DNA from: Henricia sp. BOLD:AAB3569
Lineage: Eukaryota; Echinodermata; Asteroidea; Spinulosida; Echinasteridae
Length of the DNA: 64,000 bases
Direction of reading: 5' to 3'
Assembly: GCA_037783545.1 (NCBI GenBank)
Contig: JBBELK010000369.1
Location: 186,001-250,000 of the forward strand
In this document: in pieces, positions 12,301 to 21,728 of the stretch
How positions within the stretch are numbered: the first letter of the stretch is position 1
Layout: each line of letters starts with the position of its first letter
Program-made: the position numbers and the translations under genes
The notes under the pieces: model-generated
The model's database searches: none
What the model was told of the DNA's origin: nothing
The model's input: the letters and a program-made list of their open reading frames with translations, nothing else

Positions 12301-15300
12301 TGAATTTTTCAAAGCACCTCCCCCACTTCCACTTTCAATTTCGATTTTTTACAATTTTGGGAAGAACTAAAGTGCAGTGTTGGGTGAAAATCCCAGGTAC
12401 CGTGTACATGTACATGTACATGTACGGTATGACTTCTTGTTGAGAAGTAGCACAATTTAGTAAACAAGTTTTTGTTGCAAGAGCAATGCATTCGCAATGG
12501 ATGGTGACGGGTGTACGGCTAACTTAAAGGATTTGTGAAGTGAAAATTAACAACAAGCTGGTTTTATACACAAATCAAAGGATCAAACTGCTGCCTACGA
12601 AGAGGCACACTAAAATTTGTTTTTATTTCAGAAAGAAGTGACCTTTTCTTTACTTCAAAAATGTTTATGATGGGTGAGGGCGCTGTTTAATGCTAGTCAT
12701 GGAGGGAACCCACAGTTGAAAAACAAAAAAACATTACATTTCAAACAGTAACAGTACCCAACTGATCAATTTTTGGCTCAAACAAACTTGTCAGGATTGT
12801 TGGGAATGACATACTAAACAAACTCAGTAAACTGATACAGTTCATGATATCAAGAAGCCACTGAAAATGAAACCAACTTTTGTACACAAGTCTATGGAGA
12901 ATTCCTCTGTTGTCCTGATATAACATCACGGCTTTGCTCATGAATATGGAAATGCTCATTAGCATTTTTATCAAAAAAATAGAAAACTTGCAATTACACC
13001 AAAACGCAACTATCAAATTCTCTGAAATTGATTGAGATGAGTTAAACACATCCTGTACTATAGTTTTATGTAATATAAATCCTATTTCATACGTCCTTTA
13101 TTACTGGCAAGCATCACACATCTTTATAGTACACTGTACTGTGATTGCCTTTTTGCGATAAACACGTCTTGTTTTAAGGAGTTTGGAGATTTTTTTTGCA
13201 TGTTTTTTATTTCACTTTGTGGGTATATTTTTGCCCGGACAATCAAGAGTTTCGGACGGGCGGTAAAAGGCCCAAATTAAACTCCACAATATCCAAAAAG
13301 GCAAGTTGAAGCCGGGTAGGTGCTACATGTACATGTACATTGAAGTGTACATGTAAATGTAAAAGGTGAATTGAAAAAGGTCTGATTTGCCTTTTTCAAG
13401 TCACCATTTAGGCAGGGTTGAACTCCGCAATTGTCAAGGTTGCTTGTAGTGTAAACGCTACCCGAATACAGATTTGGGTAATTCCCAAAATTAGGGGTCC
13501 AAAATGTTTAGTGTCCCAGTTACATGTACGTACGACACTCTCCGCTTCAAAAATCACCACTTATGACCCCAAACTCTCAGTAATGGACTGGGGCCTGTGA
13601 TTATAGGGGGCAGCATCATTTTCTTCAATATTTAGTTTTCTGATTCCTGAAAAATATTAAAAACAAGCTTAAAATTTGTTCCATGGTATTGAATAGGAGT
13701 TTGGTGTCCCGGGTTACCTACGTCAATGAAAATTGGTTGTAGAATAAGTATTAACCTTGGTGCTATATCTACAGTACACACAAACATTAAATTTGAGTGG
13801 CATTTGTTCAAATAAAAATAATTTCAATCATTAAAAACACCTGGAAATCTTAAAAAGCATGTCACACTTTTGGACCCCTAATTTTGGGAATTACCCATTT
13901 GGCAATTTGAGGCATCCTTGGGGCAGTGACCACCATGTGGTAGATTTAATTGACCAATCTGGCACCAGTTCTGCAACACTTAACAGCCCATGCATGCTCT
14001 GCTGTCACAATTAGTGGGGAGGATAGGCGATTTAAACATGGCAAATGTTTAGATTTGCGGTCGCAATAAAAATGCCAGGGGCCGTTTTCAAAGAGCGCTA
14101 AGACACGTCTTAGGAAGAGTCACTCTTCTTATCTTAGGAAGTTGGTATAGGAATTACATTGTAGGACGCATTGAACTCGTCTTAACTTTTGTGAAATCGA
14201 TTCCTGGTCTGTTTTAAGGGTAAACTCGGCGTTATATGGACTGACCCAATAATTACATTACATGTACATGTACTTCATACAACTTTCATGCATGCTCCAA
14301 AGGCAGTAACCCAACTGCACTATTGTCCAGGGTATGCATTCAATTTTCAGTGATCCCAGCAGAGCCAGGAATCCGTCACCTGTATGTAAATTTCCTTCAG
14401 GGTCGCTCCTTTCAAACCAGAGTGATCAATGCCAAGTTTTTCAATTTTATTTCTTGTTTTCTTTTCACTTTAGCTTTCATTTGCGTAGCGTTCCTGCACT
14501 TATACAGCAGGAAAAAAATGTAGGCCAAACACATGTAGTACACTTCTATAAATAATTTGTGGGGGTGGCAGTTGTAAAATTTATTTCTGTTTAGGCCAAA
14601 AAAAAGAGCTATGTTTAGCGTTAGCGTGCGCGTCACTTTAAACCCTGTGCGTCAAATTTTTCTTCTTCTTTTTCCCCCGATTAAAAACATGCCTATTGAC
14701 TGTCAACTTGTCTTTACTGCATGGAATCCACTGTGAAATATATTGTGTGGAGATTGTGCATGTACTGTATGTCTACGGTTTCACATACATTTCTAGAATA
14801 CATACATTGTACTGTATCTGTGACAAAGTAATATGAAATACGGTGCCAGGAAATTACGAAACAGTATGGAAACTTGTGAATTTTGATGGAAAATCATTTT
14901 TACAAAAACAATTGATGTTGCCCAACAATTGATGATGATTACACCAACCTTTTTGCTTCCACATCCAAATTGGAATATTGCAAATTTCCTGTTGGGTCTT
15001 TTTATAAATTAGAGGTCCAAAAGTGTGACATTTAGTGTCCCCTGTTACACCTGATAGGTGTTATTTTTCGTACAAAAATCATTAAAATGGCTTTTAAATT
15101 TTGTATGAATTGTACTTCATGTACTCACTCTTTGAGATGTAAAGTATTTAAAGAATGTGTCCTGAATTTACAAAAACAAGATGTAAAATGTAACGGGGAC
15201 ACCAACATTGGACCCCTAATTTATAGAAAGACCCCGTTTTCCTCCTATGGATAGTATTTTGGGGAGGTATTTTATATGATTGTTGGATTAGAACGAAATC

Positions 15301-18300
15301 AATTTTCTGGAAAAAATGGGACAAGTCTACTTGTGTGTACTGTACAAACCTCCAACAAATACTTCTGTGCTGTTCCCACTACCAGGAGATGACTGTCCCG
15401 CTACACAAGCGTAGAGTCCACTGTTCGCAAACACCGCATTCTCAACTATCAACAGCGATGTCTTGTCATCAAGCGCACTGTACCACTTGTTGGGTAGCGT
15501 CATGCCATCACGGCTCCATCCGATGTCCTCGCCATGGATTGGGTTGGACTGTGCTGCCGTGCAAGAAAGGTTGAAGGTTGTGCCGTCTAGAAATGTGGGC
15601 CGGACTGGGAAGATGTCAACTGTAAAACACAAGAAATGGGATTGGAAGACCGAACAAATGGCATTATCTTCATTTATGATAAAACCAACCTGTGTAAATT
15701 GGTGTTCCCAATGGACTTTCAAAAAAGAAAAATACAATTTCTTTTTTTAAAGGCAAATATGATTATTGGCCAAAAGTTAAGATCATTAAGTGTTCATTTT
15801 CAGTGGTTCAAAATTTGTATAGATACGGCTGTTACAAGCCACAAGTTAAAAAATGTAACCCTCTTGTTGACAGATATTTCACAGGGGTGGATCCAGGGGG
15901 AGCGTGGAGGGCGCACATCCCCACCCCCTTTTCCTAAAAAAAACCAAACAATTACATGTACATGTACTGTATCTGTTAGTTTATTAATTATCAATAACTT
16001 TCGCAACTGTTGGGGTACCGGTATCTCCCTCACATGACATAACACTTTTGCCTGCTTAAAGTGGTTAAATATTGCCTTAGATCGCACCACAGAGCACCTA
16101 GAATCCAACATTTTTCAGGGCCCTTAAGCGGGCTTCATGCTATGCGCTCGGTATTTGATTGTTTTCACCATTTCATGCTTAAACATTTCTCCCACCCTCC
16201 CCTTCCCACCCCCCCTTCCCACCCCCCCTTCCCACCCCCCCCCTTCCCACCCCCCCCCCCTCCCACCCCCCCCCTCCCACCCCCCCCCCCCCCCCTTTCG
16301 AAAATCCTGAATCCGCCTCCGTTTCATGTTATTTTAAAACACGACTGTGATCAAAGTCTCAGCAAATTGCGAAACAGGACGTACATACATGTATGTATAC
16401 CGGTACATACATGTACGTGTGCAAGTGTACCCTATGTAACTGTACACATCTGCAACAGGAAATCATACAAGTAATCTGTGTCATTGCCGTTGCACTTTCC
16501 TACTAAACATTGTGCAGGATAATTGCGTGTTGCCACAAAAGTTCATGACAGGAGGGAATCTCCCCGAGTACTTCTTGCCACATGCCATGAGGAAGTTATT
16601 AATTTCACAATCCCGATAAATTATTTTTAACACACTTTTCCTAGACACACAGTAAGGGATTTTGGTTACTGGCACCTCATCAGTAGGGGGTGGGGTAGGG
16701 GGTTGAGACTGGTAGACTAAAAACTGCTTGACTACTGTACATGTACTCGGGTGCTCCGCAAACGACACAGTTCAACAGAACTTTCAACCTTTGTCCTGTT
16801 GCACTTCCATTATTGCATGTAGGACAAATTTACACAAGCCCTACGCATTCAATTTATTTGCCAAATTTCTATCCCTAATTTATTCACAATGGCATACATG
16901 TACAACCGGCACACGTGTTCTGTACGATCAAAATAATGTGGTCCAGTTTTTATTTTATTTTTTTCAAATGACTGTTTTTATCAGATTCCTGTGACAAGGT
17001 GCTTACGGAACATGTATGTCATGCAGATACAATTGTCTAATCGTATACTACAAAATCGTTCAAGCGGAATGCATACATGTACCCTCAATAAAATATCTGC
17101 ATACACCCCACAATATCCCTGTCTTATTGTGAGTAGTGTATCATGATTATTTATAAGAGCCAGGGTTTCACTATCCTGAGATCTCATGGAATTTCCACTC
17201 TGCTAAGTGCCATTACAATTCCCTGAGGAAATACACGCAAATCTGTGAAGTTACATGTAGGCGGCTATTGCAGAGAATGCACACGAGTCATTTTGATGTA
17301 ATTTAATCAATTTTGTCATGTTATGCTGAAGAGAAACAATTTCTATGCTTTCCAAAAATTTGATTGAGTTTTTGTTCTTCTTGACTACCCCTTCCTACTG
17401 AAATTTCCGGCGACGTTTTTATTTACTCCGCAGTTGTTCAAATTAATAACGGGGATTTAAAAACGGAATTCCCTGTAGGCTTTAAATAGCAGCCAATCAC
17501 CAACGTGGATACGGCAAGCACAACTGAGTATTACACTGTACTGTGTAAACTGCTTGCGTGTATTTGAATGCCCGCAATGTACTACCAAGCGTCCTGATTG
17601 GGCGACAAAATTTCCGTCGCCGTTTCCACAGCGAAATGGGGCCAGTTTCAACAGGGCCTCGGAATGCACGAGTAGGGGAGTGCGTTAAAGGGGCACTTGA
17701 CTGTTGCAAAAGGATGGAGTTTCACATGAGTGCTCGTTTCTGGATTTCCAGCGACAGTGTTAACAAAAAAATATCAAGCAGTTTGCTGCAGAAACAAGGC
17801 TGTTGGACAATGGGTTTATCAATGTTTGCCACCTGAGACACTAATTGGAGGGAAGCACGCAACCCACAGAAATACATTGTAAATAATATAGAGCAAGTTC
17901 TATTCACGACTAGAGTGAACCACTGGTCGAACGTCATCCTGGCAACACGCATGCGCATTAATGTGTAAGTGCGAACGCCTTTGGTTAGTCAACTGGTTCC
18001 ATGCATAACACTGCATCAACTCAATGCCTAATGGGTACCAACATGACCAATGACCAGCGCGACCGTGCCCTGTGGGCTGGTTCCAAATGGTCAACCAGAC
18101 ACGACTAACCATCGTTGACTAGACTGCATTAAGTTAGAAATAGCCCAACTGTAGCTAACTATAGTCGTCAATCGAACTTGTTTGTGATGTTTGTGCGTCT
18201 CAGCGTTTACTATAAGGACAAGTAAAAAGCCTTAAACAAGGCTGTGTTAGCTTTTAAAAATTACATGCAAACAAAAAACGTGGGACGGATTAGTCTGTCT

Positions 18301-18724
18301 TTGCGAACAATTTAATTTTCAATTCTCTTTCAATCAGGGATGTGTTTAGTGGCTGTCCAAAGTTGTCAACATTTTTACAGTTCTACATGTATAGAGAGTA
18401 CAGTAGTATTTTTCAAGACCCCTCCCTCCCCCCGAAATACTACTTATAAAAAATTGTTGTCACTACCGTCAAATGTCAACATTTTACAGTGCATGTAAAG
18501 TCCTACGCCCCAATACCCGCACCAAATGCACCACACAGACCAATATCTTTTTGAATCTGTGCAACCATTATAAAGAAATGCGTACAGTGTACGATACCTG
18601 TGTCTTGCGCCTGGACTTTATGCAGCCCTTGAGTGCCCACTGTCAGGTAGAGAACAATAGCAAAGTGCAGTGTGCACCTGAAGCAGTGTGGGGCAGGGTA
18701 GGGTGCTCCTTGCTCATGTACCAT
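3153..18724 (-). CDS. Class I cytokine receptor-like protein, Ig plus cytokine-binding FN3 domain (3' end outside window)
   Basis: I joined four exons: 18724-18598, 15619-15350, 4284-4152 and 3325-3153. Their junction phases are 1, 1 and 2, and the last exon exits in phase 1. They give 234 residues and the gene runs off the left edge. Residues 1-42 are a signal peptide. Residues 43-132 form one Ig domain (LSC, IGW, SGLYAC). From about 133 to 234 runs a fibronectin-III domain with the class I receptor D1 pattern: PPSSATDLSC, then VTCKW, then TSYTLQY, two further cysteine positions (WYTC and RMCTV), then FRVLATNKLGAAYS. In gp130, IL-6R and CNTFR an Ig domain precedes this same module, which binds four-helix cytokines at the cell surface. 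D2, the WSXWS box, the membrane segment and any JAK-binding motifs would lie outside the window. The fold assignment is strong; the exact subfamily is inference. Introns of about 3.0, 11.1 and 0.8 kb are filled with MITEs. Confidence 0.83.
3528..3842 (+). repeat. G/C-rich dispersed repeat family N, copy 2
   Basis: This fuller copy of the 1363-1608 element has inverted ends (TATCAATTGTTTCCCCCACC and GGTGGGGGAAACATTTGATA). It lies in the intron between receptor exons 3 and 4. Confidence 0.75.
4152..4284 (-). CDS. Receptor exon 3: first half of FN3 domain D1
   Basis: The acceptor acctaccacag precedes 4284 and the donor gtaaga follows 4152. The 133 nt exon enters in phase 1 and leaves in phase 2. 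It reads PPSSATDLSCSSTNHYDVTC, then KWEQGIETNINTSYTLQYD. The C-x9-C-x-W spacing (LSC to VTCKW) is the hallmark of the class I cytokine-receptor N-terminal FN3 domain. An internal phase-2 intron in D1 also fits what I recall of vertebrate receptor genes. Confidence 0.85.
4366..4925 (-). repeat. Tandem array of a tRNA-derived half-SINE, about 7 units of roughly 80 bp
   Basis: On the minus strand the A-box-like word TAGCTCAGCTGGTAGAGCAT recurs with variation about every 75-85 bp (near 4424, 4505, 4585, 4665, 4739, 4818 and 4898). Each unit also carries a variant of GTATACCACTGTGCCTCAT. Only the unit at 4366-4440 has the B box (GGTTTGAATCC). Repeated SSAG-type open frames here are artefacts of the array. 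Confidence 0.85.
5244..5470. mobile_element. MITE-like element family O
   Basis: Terminal inverted repeats are seen: ACTCACAATAAGTTAGGGAT near 5253 and ATCCCTAACTTATTGTGA near 5438. A diverged reverse-complement partial copy lies at about 16983-17142. The stretch from 5470 to 6060 has no recognisable gene. Confidence 0.7.
6070..6190. repeat. Dispersed repeat family Q, fragment
   Basis: It shares phrases (accaccttcggttgtcaatt, catgtggtgtttgttac, tgctatcaacact) with sequence at 7640-7725, 30850-30910 and 59390-59420. Confidence 0.5.
6460..6600. repeat. Long inverted repeat (fold-back)
   Basis: The two arms, about 60 nt each, are near-perfect complements. The left arm includes gggaggaatattttcat and the right arm atgaaaatattcctccc, centred on tgttccaatggaaca. 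It directly precedes a LINE 3' end. Confidence 0.8.
6622..6952 (+). pseudogene. 3' end of a non-LTR retrotransposon (LINE ORF2 C-terminus)
   Basis: The frame reads LLLAKVYSKRSWGERSFASA, then ASSLWNKLPEHIK, and stops at about 6830. R-SFA-AAP-LWN-LP-xI is the usual C-terminal signature of CR1/L2/Jockey-type reverse-transcriptase proteins. A GCGC-ATTATAAATTTTC 3' UTR end and an (ATT)n tail at 6930-6950 follow. The element is 5' truncated and inactive. Confidence 0.8.
7380..7760. repeat. Dispersed repeat family Q
   Basis: Shared segments include attgtctgcagacaa-type palindromes, catgtggtgtttgttac and agttgacaagaaaaac. They recur at 30690-31030, 59293-59560 and 62118-62230. Two copies carry a CTGCAG-centred palindrome flanked by homopolymers. 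Confidence 0.55.
7761..7881. repeat. Palindromic element family I, copy 1 with an internal duplication
   Basis: Ends actatgagcaactaacaatg and cattgttagttgctcatagt are complementary. The unit caatggaaattgggcacaca occurs twice in tandem before the inverted copy. A simpler copy lies at 44532-44613. Confidence 0.8.
8024..8150. repeat. Inverted-repeat element, copy 1
   Basis: Ends gttgctatgtggtgcacgc and gcgtgcaccacgtagcaac are complementary. A related copy lies at 29170-29310. Confidence 0.7.
8270..8365 (-). repeat. tRNA-derived SINE (type 2), copy
   Basis: On the minus strand TAGCTCAGCTGGTAGAGCAT is followed by a B-box-like GGTTCGAATCT and AAGGCCCTTAAG. The region from 8370 to 10500 shows no gene and only short repeats. 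Confidence 0.7.
10509..10900. mobile_element. MITE family F, copy 1
   Basis: It is bounded by GTGTCCGTATTGG and CCAATGCGGACAGGC. Internal blocks such as ggcagcagttggccaggaaaa and catcgtctcggtaa are shared with 28159-28557 and 42192-42571. Confidence 0.8.
11455..12203 (+). mobile_element. MITE family A, copy 3, split by family B
   Basis: Family A sequence (gtgttgagattttgatacca to ccgatgttttgtaaa) is interrupted at 11626 and resumes at 12032 (taaactaatttatccg) through to caagctcctttaaa. Confidence 0.85.
11626..12031 (+). mobile_element. MITE family B, copy 1, nested in family A
   Basis: It starts GAGCGTGATCCAATTCCGTC and ends GAATCACGCTC. TAAA flanks it on both sides (11622-11625 and 12032-12035), and only one TAAA is present in uninterrupted family A. 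The left end carries an internal palindrome, CCGTCCCTCACGTGTGAGGG. Confidence 0.88.
13476..13896. mobile_element. MITE family D
   Basis: Terminal inverted repeats are GGGTAATTCCCAAAATTAGG and its complement, flanked by ATTT on both sides (13472-13475 and 13897-13900). The inner part of the terminal repeat, AATTAGGGGTCCAAAA, is shared with family C. Confidence 0.85.
14935..15320 (+). mobile_element. MITE family A, 5'-truncated copy 4, split by family C
   Basis: Sequence gattacaccaacctttttgc to aaatttcctgtt is interrupted at 14994 and resumes at about 15236 (gttttcctcctatggatagt). The copy ends about 30 bp from the Ig exon. Confidence 0.8.
14994..15234 (+). mobile_element. MITE family C, copy 1, nested in family A
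   Basis: Ends are GGGTCTTTTTATAAATTAG and CTAATTTATAGAAAGACCC. The flanks are TGTT and CGTT, fitting a slightly diverged 4 bp duplication. Other copies lie at 51817-52062 and 61088-61332. Confidence 0.85.
15350..15619 (-). CDS. Receptor exon 2: Ig domain
   Basis: The acceptor cttgtgttttacag precedes 15619 and the donor gtttgt follows 15350. The 270 nt exon is symmetrical (phase 1 in, phase 1 out), as is usual for Ig modules. It encodes the B-strand Cys in TTFNLSC, the core Trp in DIGWSRDG, and the F-strand motif NSGLYACVAG. N-glycosylation sequons include NLS and NST. The exit phase joins exactly to exon 3, giving FVGVPPSSATDLSC. Confidence 0.87.
15620..18597. other. Putative first intron of the receptor gene
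   Basis: No exon was recognised. The stretch holds a C-rich tract (16190-16300), a partial family O copy (16983-17142), ACATGTAC words and AT-rich sequence. Confidence 0.5.
16190..16300 (+). repeat. C-rich simple repeat
   Basis: Units of CCCACCCCCCCTTCC run into poly-C. The minus strand is therefore a long run of G tracts that could form quadruplexes. The sequence that follows (tttcgaaaatcctgaatccg) resembles a repeat end. Confidence 0.9.
18598..18724 (-). CDS. Receptor exon 1: signal peptide
   Basis: The acceptor tttgtcttttcag lies just upstream at 18734, so a 5' UTR exon probably exists further right. The ATG at 18724 has A at -3 and G at +4. The exon encodes 42 residues, including the hydrophobic run FAIVLYLTVGTQG and then LHKVQAQDT, before a donor (gtatcg) in phase 1. 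That is exactly the phase the Ig exon needs. The link to the Ig exon is by position, phase and signal-peptide character only. The N-terminal stretch before the hydrophobic core is long for a signal peptide. Confidence 0.62.
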
Positions 18725-19766
18725 TCTCAAGATCTGAAAAGACAAACGTGTTACACATGAGCACATCATAAAATAGGACACAAAGATGTAATCACTGAGT
18801 AATTAGCAATTTAATTTCGGTTTCCTTTATTCTAGGACACCCTGTGCATGTACCGTACCTCATACATGTACCGGTATATCGTCGCTGACACCACGAAATG
18901 ACACCAAAGTGCGCTTCCGTTGCAGTTCATGAAACCCGCACAGTGGGGGAAACAAGTTTTCACAAACTGACATCCGAGTGTGTGCGAGCGCACTCCGGAC
19001 ACTGGACTCAAAATGCAGGAATTTTTGTTTCCACGAACTGACACCCAAGAAAACGTTTATTTGTAAAAATTTATTTGTAAAAAAGCTATAAAAATGCTGG
19101 ACACGAATAATATCATCCGAATGTTTGTAGAATAATAATCAAAAAATTGACCGAAACAATCCCTGATTTGTTAATTTACGATAGGTGTCCCTTCTGAAAA
19201 CAAAAATGCTGGGTGTAATTTCATGAAAACACAATTTACATGTGTGCTGACGTCATTTTGTGCCCCAGACCAGCACTGAAGTGCCACTGCTTGTCAGTTT
19301 GTGGTGTCACCGACGATATATTCAACAGGCAGCAGCTGTACATCATTTTATTTTTAACTCAACCAAGTGTTGTTTTGACTATTTCCCCCAAGTCTTCTGC
19401 ATAAAATCAGGGAGGTATTATTCCACATTCGATTTGCAGTCTCAAATGTGTCCTACATGTAGTACAGCGTGATCTTTTTCAACAATGCATGCCATGCGCT
19501 TTACGTGCATACCGCTTGAGATTATCTACAATATTATAGCATAACTCAAATATGACGTTCGGTGGTACTCACTTTGCAATATTAGACCTACATGTAACTG
19601 AGGATAAACTAAACACACAAGAAGGAAATTTTAAAGCCCCATGAAATACATGTACATGTACTGTGCCTGCCTGAAAGAATATTTATGAGGTACGGTACAT
19701 GTACAGTGCAACAAATACAAAATGGTTTGAAGTAGAAATAGTAAAAACTGATGAATCCTCGTTGTT

Positions 19767-19830
19767 GGATGATTGGGACTACTGTATCTCCCTCGGCTAC
19801 ACCTCGGGAGATAGTCCCAATCATCCAACA
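19767..19830. repeat. Short perfect-arm hairpin
   Basis: gttggatgattgggacta and tagtcccaatcatccaac are exact complements around a 20-30 nt centre with a second complementary pair (atctccc and gggagat). Confidence 0.85.
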
Positions 19831-19894
19831 CTATTTTCCCTTAAACCATGAACAATACTCCATGCTACTGCATCAGGATCATTGCTTACTGTAG

Positions 19895-20252
19895 TGTTAT
19901 GGCCGAGCGGTCTAGCGCGTCGAACTCAAGTTCCTGTGCCAGTACTAGAATGTGAGTTCGATTCCGGGCCGTGACGGGTTGTGGCACTTGTGCCCTTGAG
20001 CAAGGCACTTAATCACACTTGTTCCGTCCTTCGGAAGGGATATAAAGCCGTTGGTCCAGTGTGTTAGGTAACGCACTTTAAAGATCCCAGAGCATTCTTT
20101 CGTGAAGTGCAAGGGGATTCCCCGGTGTCTCTGGCCATTTCTAATTCTAATTCTTCATAGGTTTCCTCACGCTTCCGAGTGACAGTGCATTGAGCACTAT
20201 TGAGGAATCCTTGGTATGAATACCAGAAAGAAATAATAATAATAATAATAAT
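19895..20252 (+). mobile_element. tRNA-derived SINE (type 1), full-length, (AAT)n tail
   Basis: The head TGTTATGGCCGAGCGGTCTA (A box) and GAGTTCGATTCCGGGCC (B box) resemble a long-variable-arm (Leu/Ser-type) tRNA. A body containing gagcaaggcacttaatcaca and a 3' part ending gaatcctt and an (AAT)n tail follow. The copy lacks a tRNA acceptor-stem closure, so it is a retroposon. Confidence 0.88.
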
Positions 20253-20587
20253 TGTAACAGTACTCGAAACAAGAAGTGGTTATCGGCCAAAACTGAAAGC
20301 CGCTGACCCATGCGAGAGCGAATACAAGTACGTAAGCCAGAACCTATTATTGTACATTGTACTGGTATTACATGTACAATGTATTATTTTAAATACCACT
20401 ACCGGTACATGTAAGTTGCCGTTTCTAACCTTGGGTTAATTTACAATAGACTATTAATTATGGCCTTTTCCCACAAGACAAAATCTCGGAGGTGGCCCCG
20501 GGGCGACGCCGGGTGATAATAAGCCCCGATTCCCACTTGCAAGTCTCATTCCCCGGAGATACTGGTAGTTCAACCCTGCTCCGGACC

Positions 20588-20813
20588 AGGGGCCAATTTC
20601 ATGGCGCTGTTTAGCACAGAATTTCTTTGCTCTGTAAAATGGGTTACCAACCAAAATTGTATGTCAAATTGTATTTTTTAGGAACAGGAGCAAAATGTCA
20701 GTAAATACACCTCACATAATGATTTTGGCTGGCAACCCAGTTTTGCAAAATAAAGAAATAAAAATCTGTGCTAAGCAAATTTCTGTGCTAAAACAGGGTA
20801 ATGACATTGGCCC
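20588..20813. repeat. Palindromic element family E
   Basis: Left ggggccaatttcatggcgct and right agggtaatgacattggcccc are roughly complementary. The interior has tttagcacagaatttc and its complement. Relatives lie at 33370, 48021, 52386 and 54978. Confidence 0.7.
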
Positions 20814-21029
20814 CAGGGTTGAAAATTTTGGCCCCGGGGCAAGACACTTTCCCCGGGGCGAGAACGGTAGTGGGAAAAGGGGCGGGGGTGAGTTTCAAGT
20901 GAGGGATGAGGTGCCGATCTCCGGGGTGAGTGTGAATCGACGCGGGGTTGAACTCGGGGGGTAAGTCACCTCGGGGCGAGTTCGCCCCGGGGATCAATGT
21001 TCTAGTGGGAAAAGGCATGTACTGAAATC

Positions 21030-21128
21030 TTGTAGGGCAGTTTCTTTTTTTTCTTTCGTGTGGACAAGCATGGTTGAACCAATTTAAATAACAAAAGCTG
21101 TCCTACAGCTATTCGATACGGTCTCTAG
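21030..21128. mobile_element. MITE family G, partial copy
   Basis: The inner part (cttgtagggcagtttctt) and right end (agctattcgatacggtct) match the full copies at 24036 and 29622. The left terminus is missing. Confidence 0.65.
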
Positions 21129-21356
21129 TTCTACGCACAGCATGTAAACAAGAAACAAACTACATGTACACCTGCATGAAATGCAAACATTTACATTCGA
21201 TGGAAAAATCACCTTTCAAATTTTCTGGTAACATGTGGGCAAAATTTCTGGAGGGCAACTGCCACCCGACAAAGTGAATACAAATTTGGAAAACTAATTT
21301 GCAACAGACATTGGTGGATCAATAATCTTCCATAATATGTGAATTATGTAATGGGG

Positions 21357-21728
21357 TGTTATGGCCAAGCGGTTTAGTGCGTTGAACTCAAGTTCCTGTG
21401 CCAGTACTAGAATGTGGGTTCGATTCCGGGCCGTGACGGGTTGTGGCACTTGTGCTCATGAGCAAGGCACTTAATCACACTTGTTCGGTCCTTCAGAAGG
21501 GATGTAAAGCCGTTGGTCCAGTGTGTTAGATTTCGGTAACGCACTTTAAAGATCTCAGAGCATTCTTTCGTGAAGAGCAAGGGGAGGGATTCCGTGGAGT
21601 CTCTGCCAGTTTCTAATTCAACTTAGAAGTTGATAGTTATTCGAATATCTATGTTAATTGATCCCATTCCTGTAATTGGCAGTCCTTCCGCTGTTGGATG
21701 TGGTAAATAAATAAATAAATAAATAAAT
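21357..21728 (+). mobile_element. tRNA-derived SINE (type 1) with a different tail, (AAAT)n
   Basis: Head and body match the SINE at 19895. The 3' part is instead aattggcagtccttccgctgttggatgtgg followed by (AAAT)n, shared with 25522-25632 and 59755-59967. Two tails on one body indicate separate subfamilies. Confidence 0.85.

Noticed and set aside
16061-16474. Proline-rich 137-codon frame
   Set aside because: It is produced by the C-rich simple repeat.
19895-19975. Possible tRNA-Leu/Ser gene
   Set aside because: The A and B boxes are present, but a paired acceptor stem and terminator are not, and the same unit recurs with a SINE body and tail.
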